A stretch of 9,188 nucleotides of DNA from Desulfobacterales bacterium (GTDB lineage: Bacteria; Desulfobacterota; Desulfobacteria; Desulfobacterales; 4be13): assembly GCA_029934695.1 (NCBI GenBank), contig JAOZLU010000049.1:1-9188 (forward strand), given 5' to 3'. The translations under genes and the position numbers were made by a program. Every line of letters begins with the position of its first letter. The stretch's first letter is position 1. The notes beneath the pieces are model-generated. The model saw only the letters and a program-made list of their open reading frames with translations. It was not told the DNA's origin and ran no database searches. Shown here in pieces: positions 1-6,730 of the stretch.

Positions 1-171
1 AGGGTCGATATATTTGTAGAATGCATGGAAACCGTTAGACAGAGACCCGTAGGGTCGCCATGTTGTAAACTTCCAACTCACTTTTTACCTCAATGTCAGA
101 GCAAGTCAATGTCTGAAGGCAACCCTGGGCCAGTTCACAGCCGAATTCCTCCGGTGTGGATGTCAGAGGTG
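1..171. other. Intergenic edge, no supported gene
   Basis: These 171 bases lie downstream of the PD-(D/E)XK-like gene. I see no convincing gene, promoter, CRISPR repeat or terminator. There is a small perfect hairpin at 44-56 (GACCC, loop GTA, GGGTC) without a T-run. The 9-mer ATGTCAGAG occurs twice (93-101 and 160-168). On the minus strand one frame stays open for about 40 codons past the nuclease stop, but it has no ribosome binding site or recognisable motif, so I do not call it a gene. Confidence 0.5.
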
Positions 172-1068
172 TCAGTCTTCTTTCTGCCTCCTTATCTTTT
201 TCAGATAAGCTTCAATTTCTTCGGGCCTGAGTCCCGCCAGGCGTTCTTCGGGCCTGAGTCCCTCCAGGCGTTCTTCGGGCCTGAGTCCCTCCAGGCGTTC
301 TTCGGGTCTGTATCTTGAAAGCACCTCCTCAGGCGTGAGTTCCGAACAGACCCTGTCCAGCCATCTCCTCCTCATTACCTGTGTCTCCTCGGGTGTCATA
401 TTCAGCCAGTCCATGATACCTCCTTTCCGGGCAAACAGTTTGTCGAAAAAATCATTTAAAAAATTTACCATATCCCGGGGCAGATCCCGCATCCGGGTTC
501 TGAGTGTCTCGGCCGCGGCCAGGGATTCCCTTTTCTTGCTGGCGAACAGCTTGAACGGAATGTTGTGCGGCTCGTCCGAGAGGTCGTTGAGCGAGATCAT
601 CGGGAACAGGTCGCACACCGGATACCGGCTCCGGAACACGCCCGCCTTCTCCGTCAGTTCATAGCCGAACTTCTCCAGCGTGGACTTTCGGGGTGTTTTT
701 GAACTTATCAGAAACACCCGGATTTCATGATCTTTCAGTCTGTTATGTGTTTTGTAAAATTTGTAATATCCCCCTGTCTGGCACATTGCGTCCCGGTTCA
801 GGGACTCGGAGTATTTCAGTTCCAGGATGACATGGGCCGCGTCCGTGTCCCTGACACCGTCAGGCAGACGCTCCCTCTGGGCCTCTGTCCAGACAGGTTC
901 GTTCCTGATGATCACCACGTCGGCCTCGGGCGGATATTTCATCACCGGATAATCGGTTTCGACCCGGAGCCCCAGGGGAATGAGAGAAACCCTGAACAGA
1001 TCCCCGAACCATCTGTGCCACGGTGTCTTTTCCTTTTCTGTCTCTGTATTTTTTTCAGTTTCAGTCAT
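172..1068 (-). CDS. PD-(D/E)XK-type nuclease-like protein with C-terminal tandem repeats
   Basis: This 298-aa protein has the pattern of a PD-(D/E)XK nuclease fold in its N-terminal half: Asp50 in EADVVII, then after a short insertion ILELKYSES with Glu83 and Lys85 as the E-x-K pair, followed by Gln97 in CQTGGYYKF. It therefore probably binds and cuts nucleic acid, resembling the Rpn/transposase-like PD-(D/E)XK proteins that are abundant in filamentous and magnetotactic sulphate reducers. The N-terminus is a short TETEK-rich stretch. The C-terminus (about residues 252-285) consists of GLRPEERLE repeats and ends in a lysine/arginine-rich helix. The ATG at 1068 is the first in frame after a TGA. 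The Shine-Dalgarno is weak: a GAGGA lies 13 bases upstream. It follows cas7-11 by 73 bp on the same strand, so read-through is possible, but nothing shows that it belongs to the CRISPR system. No signal peptide or membrane segment is seen. The nuclease fold is an inference from motifs. Confidence 0.75.
   Translation of the reverse strand: MTETEKNTETEKEKTPWHRWFGDLFRVSLIPLGLRVETDYPVMKYPPEADVVIIRNEPVWTEAQRERLPDGVRDTDAAHVILELKYSESLNRDAMCQTGGYYKFYKTHNRLKDHEIRVFLISSKTPRKSTLEKFGYELTEKAGVFRSRYPVCDLFPMISLNDLSDEPHNIPFKLFASKKRESLAAAETLRTRMRDLPRDMVNFLNDFFDKLFARKGGIMDWLNMTPEETQVMRRRWLDRVCSELTPEEVLSRYRPEERLEGLRPEERLEGLRPEERLAGLRPEEIEAYLKKIRRQKED
217..310 (-). repeat. 27-bp in-frame tandem repeat, about 3.5 copies
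   Basis: Three consecutive 27-bp units (217-243, 244-270, 271-297) and a 13-base partial unit encode the GLRPEERLE repeats at the end of the nuclease-like protein. Units two and three are identical and unit one differs at a single base, so the expansion looks recent or homogenised. Because the unit is a multiple of three, copy-number changes keep the frame open. Confidence 0.9.
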
Positions 1069-1141
1069 TTTTCATATCTGTTCCTCAACCTTAAACCTTC
1101 TTTATTCACGCCCTGCATGGAAATGGAGACAGGAGGCTTTG
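1069..1141. other. Short gap between cas7-11 and nuclease gene
   Basis: A 73-bp gap separates the two minus-strand genes. I find no strong hairpin followed by a T-run, so no clear intrinsic terminator ends the cas7-11 operon here. A GAGGA is followed six bases later by ATGAAAAATGA, which gives either a four-codon reading frame (MKND) or, further along, the nuclease start. Confidence 0.5.
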
Positions 1142-4100
1142 TCAGTTGCCTATTTTTTTCACTTTTTCAGCGCAGGGGCCTTTTGGTCCGACTCCCATCT
1201 TAAATGCAACAGAATCTCCTTCATTCAGACTTTTGAAACCTGTACCCACTATACTGCTATGATGGACGAAAACATCCTTTCCACCGTCATTTATTTTAAT
1301 GAAGCCGAAGCCTTTCTTATCGTCAAACCATTTTACTGTCCCTTCAAATACAGTTTCGCTCTGCGCTGAAGCCTGAAAAGGAGGTATCAGATACCAGTGC
1401 TTCCAAGGTGTCTGAAGTATATTCCGCCGTTTTTCAGAAGACAGATAAGATGGGTTCCTCTTTCCTGTACTCGGTTCTTCCTGTTTGATGAAATCCGTAT
1501 AACCGGGTGTTCCGTCATCCTCCTTTTCCAACATGGGATAGCGGACATTTGCAGAAACATTTTCAGGCAGAAACCAGAGCAGTTCCCGCAACTGCCGGAT
1601 GTGGTCGAAATTCATCGGATCATTCTCGCCCGGTTTATCAATTTCCAGAAACTCAAACCCTTTCCTGACAAATGCCGCCTTATCTTTGAGTTCTGCATTC
1701 TGTCCGGCGGATTCGCAGCGCAGCTCAATAGCCTCAGCCTTTATTCGGGCACTTCCCATACCAAGGGCCTTTCCCATGCCGAGCTTATGTGCCATATTAT
1801 CCTCAAGTTCCAGGGAATAGAGCAGCAGCCCCAGCTCCCACTCCCGGAGGTTGTTGAATCTGACTTCAAAGGTGAACTCGTTGCCCTTTCCTAATGGCTC
1901 AACCGTGCGATTATTCTCATTCGGTTTTATGACATCATCGGGCTGCTTCTCTTTCGCAGGGTCAAACTGTCTGTTTCTGATTTTATCAACGGACCAGGGA
2001 TGATGCACATAAAACTTGCGGCCCGGAATCTCTGACTTTTTATTCGGCATGGACCAGGTGGGCCGGGGGCGTTCAAGCAACGGAAGCGTGAGATGGCTGC
2101 CCTTTTGAGAATTATCTTCAGGCATATACCATTTTGGCGTATTGCTTTCGTGCCACCCAAGCCCAAAACTGACACGGCCTTTGTAATCGGTCGTTCCAAA
2201 CAGATGGCAGGCAGGACAGAGGCCCTCGGGATGCGGGCTGAAATAGTCTTCGAGTTCTTTGCAGCGGTCGGGGCACTCGTCGCAGCCCTCCACGCAGACA
2301 TGATTGCACGGTCGAAGCGACTCATTTTTAAAGCGTTTGCCCATGGGGCGATCATCAACCGTGCGTGAGACACGGACATAAGCGATATCCGTCACTTTTC
2401 TTTTTTCGTCATGTCTGAAATAGACAAGATCCCCGTGTGAAAGTTCATCATGCAATCTGCGGCTTTGGAACATGGACGAAAGATGGTCAGTGTTCTGCAC
2501 ATTGTCTCGGGAAATGCTGTTGAACTGCTTCCTAACCTTGCCCGGCACCGGATACGAGTCTTCTGATGATGCCTCGGCGAACACATGTTCAGATCGCTTG
2601 AGCATAACATATTCAGTTCCATCTTTGACGCATTTGAGAACCGGACGCGGATACTCTTTTTTCTGACTTGGCCGCCACTTAATCTGATTGTGAGGGAGAA
2701 TACTGCTCATATTCCAATACACATCAGGATCGGATTCATCTATATGAAAATCACATTCCTCACCCTCAACGCCAGCTTTGACATTCACCATACCGGGGCC
2801 AGTGAATTTGAAGTATCCTTTCTCCGCCTTTTTATTTGAGCCTTTGGTCAGCAACGCAATCTTATCATTGTCATGCGCCTCATTGGGCTTATGTTTGCCA
2901 GCCGTAAAATACACCTTCTTTTTTCCCATGAAGATATCTTTGATCTCCTGCTCTTTGTATTTTTTCAGAAAATCACGGTTGTGCTTTGCAAATCCGGCCA
3001 TTTTTATATTGAATTCGACAGCGTTTTTGACTTTCTGCGTATTCTTGTTTTTACCCTTATTCTCCTCTTCATTCCTATCTTCATCATAGTTTGGACGCAG
3101 AGATTCTGCCTCGCCTTCAAAATCAAAATCATAAAGCGGCAGTCGAAAGAAATCTTTCATTTTGAGAATAAAAAATTTATTCCCGTCTCTTTTCACCTTG
3201 CCGGGATAATATTTTGTGAGTTCAGTGGGATCAGGCTTCTCGCTTCGGGAGAGATAGCGTTCCTGATCAAACACCCTGAAACACGAATTCGTCAATGCCT
3301 CAAACACAGAAGATATCATCCCGCGTATGGATGATCCCGGAATGGCCACATTCCCGTTTATCCTGAAGAAGCCGTAATTTTTATGTTTCTTATGGCTCGC
3401 CTGCATCTCAAAATAATCTTCCCCCAGGTCTGTGTCCGGGATGAAGACAGGCCCTTCCGTGCTGAGTCGGCAGGTGATTTTCCCGGTGAAAAGAGATTTT
3501 CCGTCAGGTCCCTTTTTTTTCGCATGGGAGACGAGTTCCCGCTCCCGGTAAACATTTTTATCTGAGGGCTTCAGAAAAAAATGCGGGTGATAAATTTTGT
3601 CAGCATCTAAAGATATTTTGATCTCCGGACCTTGGGCAGACCGATCACCGCACGGAACATCTGTTCGATTTTCCTCCGGCTTTGGCAGGTTCAGCCAATC
3701 TGATGATTCTCCTGTCAGTTCAAATCCGCCGATCTGACCATACCCGATAGCCCCCAGTCCGCCAAGAGAAACCAGCCCGTCCCTGAAATCGGCTAAGGCA
3801 TTTTCAAACACTGATTTGCTCTCATCGTCAATGTCGTCTTTCACCCAGAACTTGCCTTCCAGAATCAGAGGCTGGGCCGGACACCCGGGCAGAGGATAGT
3901 CATCAAACTTCATCTGATCCACGCCGCCGCCTGTGAAGCGGTCAATGGCCACATGATCCATCTTCTTGTCACTCACAGAATTCTGAACCTCCGCATCCTC
4001 GAAACGGAGGCTTCCCTGCTGGTGGATGCTGCCGAACAGACGGCACAGGATACAGTCACAATCCTCATGATCCGTGTCATAGAGTTCCTCATTTCTGACC

Positions 4101-6313
4101 ACAATGGACCGGAGGATACCCCGAATGCTCTCACCTTTGATCATATACACAGTTGCAGGGGCCGGCCGATTTTTGGCATTGGGATCAGGGCAGAACACCG
4201 TTTTCCGTACCATGATCGCATCTGTATTCCGAGGATCCAGCATGGCCCCGATGGGGTCTCTGGAGATCAGTGGGGAGGTGACGTTGAACCTGTAGTCTGT
4301 GGAATACCAGGGGAGTTTTTTGGGAGAAATGTCCAACTCACGGTGAATCTGGAACCACGTCTTGGTTTTAAAGGATTTTGTCTTAACATCCTGAACAGGC
4401 ATCTGGCCTTTGAATCCCCGATTCAGGAGATACGCTTCATGTTTTTCTTTTTTGGAGAAGTTCCATAAAAACACTTTCGGTTCTGTGAGTTCAAATCTGC
4501 CAAACCCTGTGCCGGTATCTCCGCCAAACAGGGATTGGCCGTTCTGCCAGTTGTTCAGCACTTCCCACAAATAAGAATCCAAGTCGCTATTTTCTGTTTC
4601 ACAATAGAGCCGGAAAGGAAAAGTCATGCCCTGATATCCCGTCTCCATGTCAAAGAGCGCACCTTCCTCCACCGTGCCGGTGTGGCAGTTCAGCCTGATC
4701 CGGTGTCGAACCTCAGGGGGTATCTTGCAGTCTGAAAGGCCGTCTTCAATAACGATATGGCGCATGACCCGGCAGACCCCGCATTCGCACATCTGGCCTC
4801 CTATGGGCATATTGCACCCGTCGTTGCCCATCACCAGCCTCAGGTCTCGCCTCAGCGCACCGCGAATCACGGACCTGGGCAGGCGAAAATAGCCGTCTCT
4901 GTTCAGAAGGATCGTCGCACTGGTCTGGCCTTCCTGAACCTCGGTCCCGAAAAAGAAAGGCGTTTCCGCTCTCAGCTCTCCGGCAATGAGCCATTTGAAT
5001 TTGTATGTCAGAGAGCTGGGAAGGGGCTCGTCTTCTTTATTTTCTCTCATAGGAAGCCCGTAAATTTCGGTTTCACCGAGGAGCCTGGGCAGTGCCTCGG
5101 TGCGTTTACGCTCCTTGGCCTTTTTGGAAAGATCATAGAGGCTGTTCCCCAGGGCTTCGCAGAACTTACGCCACATATCTTCCTGACCGTTTATCTCATC
5201 CTTGAGAACTTTTCTCAATGTCGGAGTATCGTCATCTTCTGAGGCCGGCATTCGGGGAGAAGGTAAAATATCCTTTTTAAGCGGCTTATCCCATACAGAG
5301 TTATCTTTATCTGTCTTTCCTTTTGGCAATGCGTCAAGTGTCGTTTCATCAGGTTTGCTGCGTCTGAGATCACGGATCGCATCGGCCATTCGTCTGAGCT
5401 GCTGGGCCTTCTGCTCCTGACTGAATACATCCTCGATGCTCTCTGCAATCTTTGATATCCTGACCCGGTCAACAAGGTTATGTCCGACAGGTTGATCCGT
5501 TGATATTTCATCATCTCCGCATCCGGCCGGCGCATTGTTCAATTCATCATCTTGCAGGGGAAAAGAGGTTGAGACTTCCGGCTCCCTGACATCAATTGCC
5601 ATAAACTGCTTGATCAGCGCGTCGTGATCTTCACTGATAATATCTGCCCGGCAGATTGAACCCGCGAGAATATTGATCTGGGCCAGGCCCGCGGCCATCA
5701 ATAATTTCACCTTACCAGCATTGTCCGTATCCAGATTAATCGTAATGATGCCGTTAAACTGGGAACATACCAAAGGATCAATCTCCCATATCCTCATATA
5801 ATCCTTTGCCTTGCCGCTGGATGGATCAACTCTGTTTACGATACGTTCAATCGCTGTTTCTTTCCAGTTAAAGCTTCTCTCCGTGGCTTCCCTGAGATTG
5901 CAAAAATGAACAGACCAATCTTTTTTCTGCTTTTTGGCATCCCTTCTGACCGTATCCGACCTGCCCATAAGGAGGCATAACGGACAGGTTCCGCAGGGAT
6001 CGCAATCTGCCCGGGGACGGCGCCTGAGAAATAGCGGTTTGGCGTTACCATTCTCAGTCTTATCTTTTCCTCGGCAACACTTAAACGGATCATGAAAAGC
6101 AATGAGTTTCTCAATCTCGGCAAATAGCGCGGATCGCAACAGTGTGCCGGTGATATAAGGTCGGCCGGACTTTCCCTCGCTGGCCGTACAATGCCACTTG
6201 GCAAAGGTTCCGCCACGCAGATATTTACGGTCTGTTTTACGATGATCCCTGTGATTCCAGGGAACCACACGAAACGGATGGAAAAAGGTGACTTGGATGG
6301 TGATTTGGGTCAT
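1142..6313 (-). CDS. cas7-11: Type III-E effector Cas7-11 (gRAMP) with C-terminal cold-shock domain
   Basis: This is the single-protein RNA-guided RNA endonuclease of type III-E CRISPR. It processes its own crRNA and cuts complementary RNA in the cytoplasm. The order is Cas7.1 (about 1-230), a Cas11-like helical region (about 280-410), Cas7.2 (about 435-610), Cas7.3 (about 670-870) and Cas7.4 (about 900-1640) with an insertion near 1040-1295. Each Cas7 unit keeps a cysteine cluster, such as C104/C107/C110/C113, C509/C511/C514, C752/C754/C757 and C1366/C1369, as expected for zinc sites. His41 in FAKWH matches the crRNA-processing His43 of D. ishimotonii. Asp698 in NTDAIMV matches the target-cleaving Asp654. 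The partner Asp429 aligns with Ser465, so one cut site may be lost. The normal family end (TPWKHW, near 1640) is followed by a cold-shock domain, making it about 120 residues longer than the D. ishimotonii protein. The ATG at 6313 has AGGAG nine bases upstream and overlaps the MNT stop as ATGA. Confidence 0.97.
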   Translation of the reverse strand: MTQITIQVTFFHPFRVVPWNHRDHRKTDRKYLRGGTFAKWHCTASEGKSGRPYITGTLLRSALFAEIEKLIAFHDPFKCCRGKDKTENGNAKPLFLRRRPRADCDPCGTCPLCLLMGRSDTVRRDAKKQKKDWSVHFCNLREATERSFNWKETAIERIVNRVDPSSGKAKDYMRIWEIDPLVCSQFNGIITINLDTDNAGKVKLLMAAGLAQINILAGSICRADIISEDHDALIKQFMAIDVREPEVSTSFPLQDDELNNAPAGCGDDEISTDQPVGHNLVDRVRISKIAESIEDVFSQEQKAQQLRRMADAIRDLRRSKPDETTLDALPKGKTDKDNSVWDKPLKKDILPSPRMPASEDDDTPTLRKVLKDEINGQEDMWRKFCEALGNSLYDLSKKAKERKRTEALPRLLGETEIYGLPMRENKEDEPLPSSLTYKFKWLIAGELRAETPFFFGTEVQEGQTSATILLNRDGYFRLPRSVIRGALRRDLRLVMGNDGCNMPIGGQMCECGVCRVMRHIVIEDGLSDCKIPPEVRHRIRLNCHTGTVEEGALFDMETGYQGMTFPFRLYCETENSDLDSYLWEVLNNWQNGQSLFGGDTGTGFGRFELTEPKVFLWNFSKKEKHEAYLLNRGFKGQMPVQDVKTKSFKTKTWFQIHRELDISPKKLPWYSTDYRFNVTSPLISRDPIGAMLDPRNTDAIMVRKTVFCPDPNAKNRPAPATVYMIKGESIRGILRSIVVRNEELYDTDHEDCDCILCRLFGSIHQQGSLRFEDAEVQNSVSDKKMDHVAIDRFTGGGVDQMKFDDYPLPGCPAQPLILEGKFWVKDDIDDESKSVFENALADFRDGLVSLGGLGAIGYGQIGGFELTGESSDWLNLPKPEENRTDVPCGDRSAQGPEIKISLDADKIYHPHFFLKPSDKNVYRERELVSHAKKKGPDGKSLFTGKITCRLSTEGPVFIPDTDLGEDYFEMQASHKKHKNYGFFRINGNVAIPGSSIRGMISSVFEALTNSCFRVFDQERYLSRSEKPDPTELTKYYPGKVKRDGNKFFILKMKDFFRLPLYDFDFEGEAESLRPNYDEDRNEEENKGKNKNTQKVKNAVEFNIKMAGFAKHNRDFLKKYKEQEIKDIFMGKKKVYFTAGKHKPNEAHDNDKIALLTKGSNKKAEKGYFKFTGPGMVNVKAGVEGEECDFHIDESDPDVYWNMSSILPHNQIKWRPSQKKEYPRPVLKCVKDGTEYVMLKRSEHVFAEASSEDSYPVPGKVRKQFNSISRDNVQNTDHLSSMFQSRRLHDELSHGDLVYFRHDEKRKVTDIAYVRVSRTVDDRPMGKRFKNESLRPCNHVCVEGCDECPDRCKELEDYFSPHPEGLCPACHLFGTTDYKGRVSFGLGWHESNTPKWYMPEDNSQKGSHLTLPLLERPRPTWSMPNKKSEIPGRKFYVHHPWSVDKIRNRQFDPAKEKQPDDVIKPNENNRTVEPLGKGNEFTFEVRFNNLREWELGLLLYSLELEDNMAHKLGMGKALGMGSARIKAEAIELRCESAGQNAELKDKAAFVRKGFEFLEIDKPGENDPMNFDHIRQLRELLWFLPENVSANVRYPMLEKEDDGTPGYTDFIKQEEPSTGKRNPSYLSSEKRRNILQTPWKHWYLIPPFQASAQSETVFEGTVKWFDDKKGFGFIKINDGGKDVFVHHSSIVGTGFKSLNEGDSVAFKMGVGPKGPCAEKVKKIGN
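1145..1360 (-). other. Cold-shock (CspA-like OB-fold) domain fused to Cas7-11
   Basis: Residues 1652-1723 of the Cas7-11 polypeptide form a complete bacterial cold-shock domain of about 68 residues. The start EGTVKWF, the RNP1 motif KGFGFI (1667-1672) and the RNP2 motif DVFVHHS (1680-1686) are all present, and the end EGDSVAF...GPCAEKVKKI is typical of CspA. These motifs supply the aromatic face that binds single-stranded RNA or DNA: W1662, F1669, F1671, F1682 and H1684. The join to the Cas7.4 body is a short linker (about 1641-1655, IPPFQASAQSE), in frame and without a stop. I infer that it adds an RNA-holding or RNA-unwinding surface to the effector. Confidence 0.95.
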
Positions 6314-6730
6314 TTCAGAAATCTCCTTTCGAGTATCTTCCCTTCAAATACGGAAAAGTCAAAAGATTCTCTCATGGTCAGGGATTCATAAGCATGTCTG
6401 GCAAAGGGGACATTATCGGCGATGACGCGCCTTGTCTTCTGTATTCTCATCCTGAGAGAGATGGGTGCGGCATTCAACATCACGAGGTCAATCTCATCGG
6501 TTTTTCAGGATATCCATGAGATCGCCGAGAATCTCCAGTCTTTTCTCTGTGATGTCTTTCTCCTCAGAGAGACAGACCGCGATGTCCACATCGCTCAGAG
6601 GGCGGGGCTTTCCTCTGGCAAGCCCTCCGAAAAGATAGGCGAAAGACACATCCTTCCTTGATTTGAGATATTCTCCTGCTCTCGGAAGCAGGGTTTCAAT
6701 ATGTTCCGGCAGTCTTGCATCTCGGATCAT
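6310..6730 (-). pseudogene. MNT-type minimal nucleotidyltransferase, interrupted by one-base frameshift
   Basis: The restored product is 139 aa and matches the MntA-like minimal nucleotidyltransferases, which in HEPN-MNT modules transfer AMP to a partner toxin and silence it. Residues 35-49 carry the G-G-x10-D-x-D active site (FGGLARG...LSDVDIAV, with Asp47 and Asp49); the usual GS is GG here. The frame stops at 6494, after ILKNR. Removing one A from the A5 run at 6501-6505 restores LKTDEIDLVML, with the third catalytic carboxylate Asp81, and a typical MNT tail ending RRFLK at 6310. The ATG at 6730 is chosen because GAGGAG lies eight bases upstream and ATGA overlaps the csx29 stop; a longer frame starting at 6823 would sit inside csx29. 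The restored stop overlaps the cas7-11 ATG, again as ATGA. No HEPN gene is adjacent. The break may be a real lesion, a sequencing error in a homopolymer, or rescued by +1 slippage. Confidence 0.85.
6323..6327 (-). promoter_or_regulatory. Ribosome binding site of cas7-11
   Basis: AGGAG lies nine bases before the cas7-11 ATG, inside the last codons of the MNT gene. Together with the ATGA stop/start overlap it fixes the start at 6313 and suggests translational coupling. If the MNT frameshift is real, ribosomes stop about 180 bases earlier, so coupling would be lost and initiation would depend on this site alone. Confidence 0.75.

Noticed and set aside
44..56. GACCC-GTA-GGGTC hairpin as a terminator of the nuclease gene
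   Set aside because: A five-base stem with no T-run on either strand, over 100 bases past the stop, is too weak to call a terminator.
217..310. Short tandem repeats that might be a CRISPR array
   Set aside because: The units are directly adjacent, 27 bp, in frame and encode protein repeats; there are no spacers.
22..1123. TGCATGGAAA occurs at 22-31 and 1114-1123, flanking the nuclease-like gene like possible target-site or element ends
   Set aside because: Only ten bases match, the surrounding sequence does not align, and there are no inverted repeats or transposase, so chance is the simpler explanation.
3953..4468. Long plus-strand open frames opposite cas7-11 (also 4757-5242, 1397-1894, 727-1203)
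   Set aside because: They lie antisense to well-supported genes, lack recognisable motifs and ribosome binding sites, and are explained as shadows.
6494..6508. Programmed -1 frameshift at the A-rich run in the MNT gene
   Set aside because: A -1 shift leads to an unrelated frame that soon stops; only +1 restores the MNT sequence, and no stimulatory stop or structure for +1 is evident.
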